This document shows, in pieces, positions 8,901-18,863 of a DNA stretch of 64,000 bases. Below the pieces are notes generated by a model that saw nothing but the letters and a program-made list of their open reading frames with translations, did no database searches and had not been told where the DNA came from. Positions within the stretch are counted from its first letter, which is position 1. Each line of letters opens with the position of its first letter. This DNA comes from Neocallimastix lanati (nom. inval.). Taxonomy: Eukaryota > Neocallimastigomycota > Neocallimastigomycetes > Neocallimastigales > Neocallimastigaceae. The position numbers were made by a program, and so were the translations under genes. The DNA is taken from assembly GCA_016946835.1 (NCBI GenBank), contig JACVTC010000019.1, positions 1,497,501 to 1,561,500 on the forward strand. The letters are read 5' to 3'.

Positions 8901-11386
8901 TTCTTTTCCTTAGTTGTGGAAACAATTTTACCTTGAACGTAACAATTATCAATAATAGCTCCTTGGGAAGTGGAAGCATCACTGTAACCGTTCATGTATC
9001 CAACAATACCACCAACAAAGGAAGCATCCTCTCTATAGGCAAACATTGCAACATTGGTTAAACGAATATTTTTTACAATAGCATTGACCCCTAAGGTTCC
9101 AAAGAAACCGAGAGCATTAGAGAAGTCTTCGATATTCTTACTAAGTTTTCTTGGATTTTCCTCAGTTCCTTCCTTAAGACCATTAATGGTATGACCCTTA
9201 CCATCGAAGACACCATTGAAAGAAAATTGACTTCCACCAATGGGTTCCCAATTTTCAACATCAGAAATATCGATATCAGCAATAACTTCAATGTATTTGT
9301 TATCATATAAAATTTCTTCTTCTAATGAATTTGCAAAATCAATAAGCTGCTTTTTAGTTTTAATTTTATATGGGTCTTCTATTGTACCGGAACCACCATC
9401 AAATATAGCTGAATTTATCGTAGTTTCATGCCATTCTTGACCTAATGGCATAATGGTATCATAAGCAGGTTCCCATGAACGGAAGGAAAGGGTACTATAA
9501 CTTCGATGAAGTGCAGAAATATTCTTATTTAAAGTTTCTTCTGTAAATTTACTTTCAGCTTTGTCAGGTTTGTTACCCATAGCGTTGATCTCAGTATTAC
9601 TTGTATATAAATTAGACGTTTTACCGAAATCATCAGCATAACCTAGGATAGAACCTTTTTTTCCATCAGATTTAAGAGACATAGCGGAAACAACATTTTC
9701 CGTGATACCCATAGCATTACCGACAATACCTCCAGCTTTTATTGCGGTATTTCCCTTGGCATTAATTTCACCCTTAGCAGCAGAATTAATTACTTTAGCA
9801 TTCATCTTTGTGAGACCAGCAATACCACCAACATCACAAGTTACACCTTCGGTAGTTTCTATGTTGATTTTTACTCTGGCAGAACAACTATTAACTTCAC
9901 TCTTAAGAGCCATATTACCAACAATACCACCAACAGTTAATGGCATGGAAGCTGATTTTTCAATAATTGTACCAGAAACATGACAATTATAAACTCTGGA
10001 AGCCTTTTTCAGTTCTCCAGCAATAATACCAATTTTTAAATCGAAATTTGGACTGGCTTCAATAGAAGCATTTTCTATCTTAAGATTTTTAACTACAGCA
10101 TTATCCTTTAATGCAGTAAATAAACCTTCATAACTTGCTTCTTTGGCTTTAATGGTTAAACCAGTGATTGAGAAATTGTTACCATCAAAAGTTCCTTCGA
10201 AAAGATTAACTCCATCTTCTGTACCGATTGAGTTGAAATTCTTCACATCGGAAATATCTATGTCTTGAGTAAGAGATATATATTTACCAGCATAAGATGT
10301 ACCTTTATCAACATTTTCAGCAAATCGTTGAAGATCAGCACTAGACTTAATCAAAAATGGTTCATTCCAAGTTCCTTGACCCTCTAAGTCAATATCTCGT
10401 GCTAGATTTTTTAGTTTATTATGAGTCACTGGTTGATCTTCTTCTTCCACTGGTCCTGTGGTATCATTACAAAAACCGAATTTAGCATCACAACCTTTAT
10501 CAATATTACATTTTTTATTTATAGTACCATCCATAACTTTTTTAACAATATCATTATATAAATTACCATTACCAGTACCTATTGGAGTACGATAATAACC
10601 AGTGGATGAATTTTTAGTATATCCATCAATTTTTACCTTACCGTCAGCATAATAAACTTTAACGTTTTCATAATCACTTGAAAGTAATTTCATAACTGTA
10701 TTATAATCATCTTCAACAATATAAGTACCAACGGAAGCAATATTCTTTTTGGCATCAGCTTTTTCATTAATATTTATTACATAAATTGTAGTATCTGATT
10801 GTTTTAATTTGTTAGCTTCATTGATAGCATTAACAACAACTGTAGCAATATCTTTTTCAGTACCTGAGGGTTTTGGTATACCAGCAGTAACGATAATTAC
10901 ATTATCTGGTTTACCATTTTTACCATTTTTACCATATTTTTTTAAGAATTCATTAGCTCTTTGTAATGCTTCAGTGAAATTAGAACCATCGGAATCCTTA
11001 ATTTCGATTTTGAGGTCATCGTCAGAAGTAGTAAATTTTACTTTGGGGGCATTATCAGCAAAAATCAAATATGGAACATCTACATCACCAGGGAATAAAT
11101 TAATTACTTCAGAAAAGATTTCATTTAATCTTTTTATAGCATTTTCATCCATATTAACGGAAGAGCTATCCATAAGAATGACTACATTTTCTTTAGCTGA
11201 TTCTGTTGTACATGTGGAGTAATCCACTACACTTTGACAAGTTCTATTGGAACAACAGTAATTATCTGGACAATTTTTACCATTTTCACTTCCACATTCT
11301 AAATCAATGTAAGCCGTACTTAATGTGATAATTGTAAGTAGCAATAAAGCTATTACAATTAAATATTTTGAAGTTAATGATAACAT
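5903..11386 (-). CDS. giant secreted vWA / GLUG-like beta-helix / CBM18 chitin-binding protein
   Basis: An 1827-residue intronless ORF. A signal peptide covers about residues 1-25. A hevein-like cysteine cluster (C31, 39, 44, 45, 50, 59) is followed by a von Willebrand A-like domain (about 67-240) and a C-x5-GC-x3-FG-x-C tail (C293, C299, C306) that resembles the missing end of the hevein fold. Residues about 336-1525 hold three long modules, each opening with a GxGT..xPYxI-type motif (336, 664, 1136) and rich in VGGIVG / FDGxxxxITGL repeats, like GLUG-motif adhesin beta-helices. A Thr/Ser linker (about 1528-1590), probably O-glycosylated, leads to four CBM18 domains (starting near C1603, C1657, C1711, C1788). 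Expected role: cell-surface or extracellular chitin-binding adhesin. No catalytic domain is seen. The vWA metal site is degenerate (DSSSV at 73-77, TAG instead of TDG at 167-169). Confidence 0.88.
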   Translation of the reverse strand: MLSLTSKYLIVIALLLLTIITLSTAYIDLECGSENGKNCPDNYCCSNRTCQSVVDYSTCTTESAKENVVILMDSSSVNMDENAIKRLNEIFSEVINLFPGDVDVPYLIFADNAPKVKFTTSDDDLKIEIKDSDGSNFTEALQRANEFLKKYGKNGKNGKPDNVIIVTAGIPKPSGTEKDIATVVVNAINEANKLKQSDTTIYVININEKADAKKNIASVGTYIVEDDYNTVMKLLSSDYENVKVYYADGKVKIDGYTKNSSTGYYRTPIGTGNGNLYNDIVKKVMDGTINKKCNIDKGCDAKFGFCNDTTGPVEEEDQPVTHNKLKNLARDIDLEGQGTWNEPFLIKSSADLQRFAENVDKGTSYAGKYISLTQDIDISDVKNFNSIGTEDGVNLFEGTFDGNNFSITGLTIKAKEASYEGLFTALKDNAVVKNLKIENASIEASPNFDLKIGIIAGELKKASRVYNCHVSGTIIEKSASMPLTVGGIVGNMALKSEVNSCSARVKINIETTEGVTCDVGGIAGLTKMNAKVINSAAKGEINAKGNTAIKAGGIVGNAMGITENVVSAMSLKSDGKKGSILGYADDFGKTSNLYTSNTEINAMGNKPDKAESKFTEETLNKNISALHRSYSTLSFRSWEPAYDTIMPLGQEWHETTINSAIFDGGSGTIEDPYKIKTKKQLIDFANSLEEEILYDNKYIEVIADIDISDVENWEPIGGSQFSFNGVFDGKGHTINGLKEGTEENPRKLSKNIEDFSNALGFFGTLGVNAIVKNIRLTNVAMFAYREDASFVGGIVGYMNGYSDASTSQGAIIDNCYVQGKIVSTTKEKNTYVGGIAARQFKGAIINCHVDVDLKSKVEFGESVASVGGITGMTNRGLVANCYAKGKFFGSMVRDIENEIEGMSSVGGVVGVDAGELVNSYAKGDTISEFYSVYTGAITGWVTGVGKAYQSYFDIEKVMIIDGHKESEIQAYGTKAVGGINDEGEAYEGGVVGDLYSYNSSTYKDLANKLNENFKHFGVNIQKYGLKNNALRNWTYTNNEVTFTNEYADITYVQPEYEKAPVISNVMKDGVWYGRDNDAVVTLKVVVKDGKIIKEAFLTGSKNDEKNYERALARVTDKAIYGDKTGYGRGDTTVFAGGQGTKENPYLIENEEQLRYIAEAINADETWDGIYFKQTTNIKLSDKDWLPIGTAIKAKIKGNPVIYSAYPFRGSYDGANFTITGLKIGSRLNPASEYTAAMFGFTGGDYESNLTYGDEVYKVVLKNIHLKDVFINNEVPYDTYTAGLVGTGQNGVFIDNCSVTGKISVKADDIASRAAGLASSMLRGAVTNCYTDVSINAITEEGDVYAGGMFSVTNRINVINSYTLGNVYGNANTNNKVHIGGFTGMNGGFQYNCYAMGNVTSNRPTIDIGIMDGRIANIAYDRYCYFNSDAKLTENGKVVNSVYTGADGTGSSKDVTFGKTKKEIGSKDFIDLLNNNRKNVISELDISNEELGGVISIYYEAGPEGLFTWKNDSGIAVFANSKIPISSHETSTTTRATTTSTTTSTTTTSTTTSTTTSTTTSTTTTTTTTTTTAIPTTTTTTTTTTTTTTTTKNNTQTISPDGKCGKGIGRCKKNECCSKYGWCGRSNSHCSIENGCQSEFGRCNPKSSTLPISPDGRCGKGIGRCKENECCSKFGWCGKLNIHCSVENGCQSEFGKCNSKSSTLPISPDGKCGKGIGRCKENECCSKYGWCGRSNSHCSIENGCQSEFGKCNSKSKTSTIKKTTSKTKKTTKTKKTTKTKTKTSKKYRCGKNYGKCSSGYCCSKYGYCGKSSDYCGKGCQSEFGKCNK
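6116..6610 (-). repeat. three near-identical 162-bp CBM18-encoding units
   Basis: Three consecutive chitin-binding modules start at cysteines 1603, 1657 and 1711, exactly 54 codons apart. They are nearly identical at DNA level, including the ISPDG linker. The fourth, C-terminal CBM18 is divergent and separated by a Lys/Thr-rich linker. This pattern points to recent tandem amplification or gene conversion. Confidence 0.9.
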
Positions 11387-11627
11387 TAATTAAAACTAAA
11401 TTAATGAAATAAAAAATATTATAATTTAATATTATTTGTTAGATAATTTTTTTTTTTTTCACTATTTTATTTAATTTTATTTAATTTTTTTTTTTATTAT
11501 TGATATATATATATATGTATATATATATATTATTTAAATATTTTGATTATAAAAAAGAAAAAGTTTTTATTGTTTAAAAAAATTATAGTTAAAACAATGA
11601 GTTTTTATATCCTTCCTGATTGCTATA

Positions 11628-11661
<34 letters not shown>

Positions 11662-12270
11662 CTATTCATAAATTAATTAAAAATTATAAATAATATATTA
11701 ATTTATATTTTTAATTGGAAAAATATATATATATATTAAAGTTTAATTTTTAAATGAAAAGTTAAGCAAAATAAATATAAATAAATGTATATGTAATTAT
11801 GATTTAAAGTTATTTATAACAAAAAATATATATATAAATAAGTAGATAAAATGAATAATAATACTTTAGTAACCAATTTAAAAAGTTAAATATTATCAAA
11901 AATTAAAATGTTATTAAAATAGCAATTAATGTTAAGCTTACTTAGTTTATAATAAAATTATTAATTTATTACGGAATCCACATCCATTCAAAAATGATAA
12001 GATTTATTTTTGTAGAAAAATTTTAAAAATTAAAAATAAAAAAAAAATTAAAATTTTCAATTTTAAATATGAATAAATAAGATTTTTTTTATCATTTATT
12101 ATTCATTTGTGTTAATATTTAAATAATATCCTTAAAAATAGAAATTAAAATAATAATTATTATAAAATTCGGTTAATAAATAATTATTGTAATAGTTATA
12201 ATAATAGTAATATTAATGGTATATTATATATAAGATGTGATACAATTAATAAAACTTAATATTTCTGTTA
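11387..12270. other. AT-rich spacer upstream of the chitin-binding gene
   Basis: Promoter side of the minus-strand gene. It contains T runs (near 11630-11656) and TA-rich sequence. No gene or specific regulatory motif was recognised. Confidence 0.6.
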
Positions 12271-12850
12271 TTTTTTTTTTTTTTTTTTTTTTTTTTTCAT
12301 TTTTTTTGTATAATTAATAAATAAATGAATTCAACCATAAATATATTTATACTGATATATTAAAATGAAGTATATTATAACTTTTAATTTATTATTATTA
12401 TTATTTTATTTTATATATATATTTACATTGTTTTATGTAATAAATGTATTATACTATAAAAAAAAAAAAAAACTTTTACTTTTTTTTTTTTTTGTATAAT
12501 TAATATTTAAATTAATTCAACCATAAATATATTTATAATCATTTTATTTTATATTATATATATATTAAACATTGTTTTTATGTTAATTTATTATTATTAT
12601 TATTATTTTATTTTATATATATTTTACATTGTTTTATGTAATAAATGTATTATACTAAAAAAAAAAAAACTTTTTCTTTTTTTTTTTTTTTTTTTTTTGT
12701 ATAATTAATATTTAAATGAATTCAACCATAAATATATTTATACTGATAATAACTTTTAATTTATTATTATTATTATTTTATTTTATATCTAGTATTATTA
12801 ATTATAATATAAATATATATTAACATTATTTTATATAATAAATGTATAGT
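12271..12850. repeat. tandem array of three ~190-bp degenerate units
   Basis: Three copies share the order: long T run, gtataattaat, attcaaccataaatatattta, (att)n, ttttatat, acattgttttatgtaataaa, A run. They start near 12271, 12480 and 12675 and differ by small indels and substitutions. No coding capacity. Confidence 0.75.
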
Positions 12851-12973
12851 GGGGAAAGATACTAAAAACGTGAAAATTTATTTCTTTTTTTTTTTAAGTT
12901 TAATTTTTAAAAAAGAAAATAAATTTATTCAAAAATATACACTTTTTAAAACTGTGTGTGTGGGGAAAGATAC
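12849..12973. repeat. foldback flanked by 15-bp direct repeat
   Basis: The word gtggggaaagatact occurs at 12849-12863 and again at 12959-12973. Between them lie imperfect inverted arms (aaatttatttctttttt and aaaaaagaaaataaattt). This may be a small insertion with its target duplication, or a simple duplication. Confidence 0.4.
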
Positions 12974-14450
12974 TATAAATCATTGATTATTTCAATTATA
13001 AATTACTTAAAAGTATTCAAGTATATTCTATTTTAGTAATTACATATTATAATAAAATATTAATTTTATTTATATTTTTTTATTTATATAAAATTATATA
13101 TATATTAATATATAATTCTTAAATCATAAAGAAAAAAAGACCAAATTTTAAATAGTAAAAAAGAAATATACCTTTTAGATTATTTCTTAAAAATATTATA
13201 TATATAATATAGCTTTTTTTTTTTTTTTTTTTGCAATATTTAAAATATAATTTTTATTCTAATATTAATATTTATTTTATAGAGAATTATATTAAAATTT
13301 CGAATTCAGCTAAATATAACATTAATAAATAAAAATTTATTCAAATAAGTATATTCATGATAAAAATGATATGATTTTATAAAATAAAAATAGAAATAAT
13401 AATTATTAATAGTAATAAAATTTATGAAATAATAGTAATAATAATTAATAATGGTTAAAAGATTTATGAAATTATGATAGTAATATTAAATAAATATTAT
13501 TTTTTAAAATTTCAAATTATTAATGAAAAAAGTTTACTTATACTTTTTCAATATTTAAATAATAGTCATTAAAATATTATGTTTTATTATATTTTTTTAT
13601 TATTTTATCTAAAGAATAAAGAATAAGGAATAAATAAATAAATAAATAAATAAATATATTTTATTTTATTTTTTTATTTTTTATTTTTATTTTTTGTAAA
13701 TAAGAATGAAATAAATATAAATTTATTGTTTAAATAATAAAAATTAATATAATTATTATTTATTATAAAGATTAAATTAAATGTCAGATAATCTTATTGT
13801 TTATATTATTTATGTATGAAAAAATGAAAAAATGTCTTATATAATATAATCAAATTCTTTAAGTATTGGAGATAATTTTTTTTTATTACAATTAAAGTAT
13901 TTTTAGTTTATGCAAATCATCAAATTTTTGTTGGTTCATTTTTCCGTTTTTCTTTATTAACTACCAGTTATTTTATTTTAATTTAAATATATTTTTATTT
14001 TTATTTATTGATTTTATATATATTTATTTTTTTATATGTATATTTTTTATATATATTTAAATTTTTTATATAATATTATTTTTTTTATATATATTTATTT
14101 TTATATATATTTATATATATATTTTTTTTTATATATATGTTTATTTTTTTTTTATATATTCTTTTTTATATAAAAAAATAATAATTTTATAACTATTTTT
14201 AGTTTTAAATAGAACTTTATTACCGACATATATATGGAAAGATGAAAGTAAATATTAATATTATTAAAACATTTTTTTTTTTGATATATAATAAGATATT
14301 GTTATTGGAATTTTTCAAAAATATTTTATGTATAATATTAATGCTTTTTAATGGTAAAGTATATTATAAAAATTATAAGTTTCTATTATTTCAAACATAG
14401 AATCATTTAATAATTTAAAATATTATTACTATTTTAGTAATAAATAACTT

Positions 14451-14686
14451 ACACATTTGGATATTATAATACTGTATTAATAAACAATATTAATTATAAA
14501 TACATAATTACGCATTTGGATATTATAATACTGTATTAATAAACAATATTAATTATAAATACATAATTACACATTTGGATATTATAATACTGTATTAATA
14601 AACAATATTAATTATAAATACATAATTACACATTTGGATATTATAATACTGTATTAATAAACAATATTAATTATAAATACATAATT
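14451..14686. repeat. 59-bp minisatellite, four copies
   Basis: Four head-to-tail copies of a 59-bp unit beginning acacatttggatattataat. They are identical except for single substitutions (for example acgc instead of acac in the second). The near-identity implies recent expansion. Confidence 0.95.
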
Positions 14687-14939
14687 ACATAAAATTAGAA
14701 TTTTGATCAGTTTCTTAATTATAAGAGTTTGCTATATATATATTATAATATTTAAATAAAATAAATTAATACATAATGAATAATGATTACATTCCTGTGT
14801 AATTATAATAATAAAAAAAATTAAATTAGTTTAACAAAAAATATATATATATATACTAAATATACTTATTAAATTTAACTACATTAACAATAATATATTT
14901 AATTTTATTTCATATTATATATGTGAATAAGAGATTAAT

Positions 14940-15070
14940 GTAATAATACGCAATGTAATAATATATAAGCCACAATATATTAATATAAAATCATGTAATC
15001 TAGTAAACTAATAAAAATATATTAATAAAGTTGACATCATTAAAAACTCTAAATTCCTGACTCTTAACAA
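14940..15070. repeat. dispersed repeat copy (shared with 62.7-63.8 kb)
   Basis: The words ataagccacaatatattaa and ttcctgactcttaacaaa occur here in the same order and spacing style as at 63.67-63.80 kb (ataagtcacaat, tttctgactcttaacaaa). The first word also occurs at 62.73 kb. It is probably a diverged non-coding mobile-element family of unknown class. Confidence 0.45.
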
Positions 15071-15220
15071 AAACAAAAAAACAGAAACTTTAATTTTTGA
15101 TACTTTAAAAGAGAGGACTATTGATTAATTATTTATATGTAAGTATAATAATGAAAATAATTTATTAATAATAAAATTTAATAAATGATAAAATTTTATT
15201 TTTATTTTTATGTTTTTTTT

Positions 15221-15255
<35 letters not shown>

Positions 15256-15296
15256 AAATTTAAATTTAATAAAATTTGATTTTAAATTTTAGAATT

Positions 15297-15327
<31 letters not shown>

Positions 15328-17758
15328 TGAACTTTTTGACAATACTATTTAATAGTGAAATAATTAAACTATAAAGGCAAACACTATATATATTATTAAT
15401 TATTAGTATGTAATTTTAATGATTATTTTAAAATTTAATTTCTTAGTATACTTTTTATTTAAGAAAAAATTTTCCTGTATTTATTTTATTAAAAAAATAT
15501 ATAATCTATATGTTACCATAATTGATCAAAAGTTTGGATTTAAAAATTTACAAATCGTTTTATTATATATAAAAATGTATCAAATGAGAGATCATAAATT
15601 GAATATAAATTTTTTTTTACTATTATTTTAATATATATATCAAAAATTATATTTTTTATTTTTTTTTTAATTCTTATGTTTATAGTTTATACAAAAGTAT
15701 TATCAATTACAATATGTATAGATGTGTATGGATTTTTATGTCATCCAATATAACCAATATGTAATATATCTATGCTAATAACATTCTATACATTGTATAT
15801 TATACATAAATTATACATCAATAATGATTATAAATGTTAAAAATTTTAGTCTATTTTCTTGTATATTCTTTTTTTTTTTTTCTACTAAAAAGAAAAAATT
15901 TATTTTTTCATTATATTTTTTTTTTAAATATATAAATATCTACTTAAAAATTAGAAATCATTAAAATTTTTTTACTTCAAAATTTATTATATGAATTACA
16001 TCAATCAACTAAAAATGTGAAGTGTATCATTTCAAAATTTACTATTATTATTTTTTTTTTTATAAAAGACAAATCAATAAAAAAAAAAAAAAAGAATTCT
16101 CTATATTTTTTATTGATTAAAAAAAAAGAACTTTATTAAATAATGAAATATGAGAATCTTTTTTTTTTTTTTTTAAATTAAAATTGATTTAATTTTTTTC
16201 AAATTACACAAAAAAAAGTTTATTTATAATATTTTTATAAATTTATAAAATTTGGAAATAATATAACAATATATAATTTTATATCAAGATTTGTAATATA
16301 TGATTGTAATATATGTATTTTTTAATTAAATTGTTTAATAATAATATCTGTAAAAGAAATAGATTATACATAAAATATAAAATTAAAGGAATATTAAAGT
16401 GTTAATATTAAAGTATATTTTAATATTAACATTTATATTTTTATTTACAAAATAAAAAAAATGTTCATTGAATATAAAAATAAAGAATATATTATTGGTA
16501 ATACTACCAATCATTATTTAGTATTACATTTATTTTATTTTATTTTATTTTATTGTTTTTTATTGTTACTGCTTCGATTTATCTTTATTATTCCTAATTT
16601 TTTAGAATTTAGAATTATTATTATTATTATTTTTTTTTAATTTTATGGAATTTATAATTAATAATTAATTACATGTTGATTTATATTTAAGTAAAAATTT
16701 TTTTTTTTTTGCTTTATTGAAAAAGTTTTATTTATTTTTTATAAGTATTAAATTTTTAAATAATAACGATAAATGATAAATGATTAAAGCATCCTTTTAT
16801 ATTTATTATTTATTATAGATTGAAAGTATAATTAAAACAATCGTTATGCATTAGTAATTAGGAAATTTAAAACATATTTATTTATTTAAATATTATATAT
16901 TGTGATGTGACGTGACATTTTGTTAAAAATTTTTTTTTAAAACTTTTTTTTTTAATAAAAATAATATAATCAAATGTAATAAATAATAAACATAGACTTT
17001 ATTTTGTAGATATAATTCAAATATATTTATTATAATAAATATATTTATTTATAATTGAGAAAAACAAACCATTTATAAATTTTATAGACCAATATTTTAA
17101 TGAATACAAATAAAAATTTTCAATTCCTAAATGGCTTTTTATTTATATAATAATTAATATAGAGATAAAATTTTTTATTTTATCTATTATCTATTATTTA
17201 TTATTTATTATAAAATATAATACTTTTTATATTTATAATAAATAATAAACAATAAATGTTATGAAATTTTGAATAAAGTATTTTTTTTTTCCATTTTGTT
17301 TTATATATATATATATATTAATAAATATTTAACAAAATATATGATAAATAGAATACTTCATGAATTCAAAGCTATGCTGTAAAATTTTTATAAAAGTTAT
17401 AATCTAATGAATTTTCATAGTATATGAAATATGGACCTTTCATATTACTTTCTTTTTTCTTTTCTTACTATTGTTATTATATTGGAAAATTCTATAATTA
17501 TATTAATTTTTTATTGAATAGATATATATTACTCATAATACGTATTTTGTATTATATTTCAATCTAATGAAAAAATTAATATATTTTCCAATCGTAATCT
17601 TATATGTATTATTATATATAATAATTAAAACGTCAATTCTTATATGCATTATTCTATAATAATTAAATTACATATTATTACTAATTAATATATTATATAT
17701 TATATTTTTATAATAAACTTTTGATTGTTTTTATTCCATATTTGTAACCAATTTCAAA

Positions 17759-17793
<35 letters not shown>

Positions 17794-18863
17794 ATTAATT
17801 AATTAATTAATTAATAAATAAATAAATTAATAAATATACGAAAATAATTGTAAATATATAAGCTTATTTATTCAAACTATTAATATACATAATAAAATAA
17901 TAATATTATTAATAAAAATTAAAAAAAAAAAAAAAAAGGAAGATACATACATATTAATAAAAATATCCATTGAAATCATTGTCTATTATAATATTTGCTG
18001 TAATAATAGTACTATTATAATCAATATTTATTTAGTAATAAACATATATATTCAAATAACAGCTAAAAAATAAATATTTTATAATTATTTATTTAATAAT
18101 AAATAATAAATATAAATATTTAAATAAAGATATAAATATATAAATGATAAGTATATAGTAATATAAATAATAAATAATATATATTAATAAAAAGGTTTAT
18201 AATATTAATATATATTAATAAAAAGGTTTATAATATTAATATATATTAATATATTACAGAGGTTAATCTTTAATTATAATTTTTTTATTAAAATATATTG
18301 ATTTATATTGACTCGAAATTTTTAATATATAAATTTTTTTAATATTGGTAAAACATATGATATTCAATATCTTTTATTATGATTTTAACTTTTAACATTA
18401 TCTCAATAATAAAAAATTATAAAATATATAAAAGGTTAAAAAAATCATTGATTAAAGACAAAAAAAAAAAACAAAAAAAAATAAAAAAATAAAAAAAAAA
18501 AAAAAAAGAAACACGAAAAAAAAATAAAAAATTAAAAATAAAAAAATAAAGTATACAAAATTAAAGAACATTATTAATAAAATATAAAGAATTACATAAA
18601 ATAAATTTTATATTTACTTTTATAATTCTTTCAGATATTATAATAAATTATGCATACATATTTATATTAAACAAGCGTAAATTTAAAAAGAATACCCAAA
18701 ATAATATAGTTTTAAACATAATCATTTAATTACTTTATATTTATTTTCATAACGCATAATAAAAAATAAAAATTACCAAAAAAAAAAAATTACACATTAA
18801 TCATAAATAAAACTAAATAAAAAACTTTAATTAGAAATATTTAATAAAAAACTATTATTAAAA
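15071..18863. other. AT-rich spacer
   Basis: About 3.8 kb of A/T homopolymers, small palindromes (for example gttaatattaaa/tttaatattaac near 16400-16430) and (AAAT)n near 17757-17830. The 70-codon frame at 15419-15631 is low-complexity and not supported as a gene. The last 400 bp before the deacetylase start are A-rich, consistent with promoter and 5' UTR of a gut-fungal gene, but no defined element was seen. Confidence 0.6.

Noticed and set aside
15419-15631. 70-codon plus-strand frame
   Set aside because: AT-rich chance frame with no recognisable motif.
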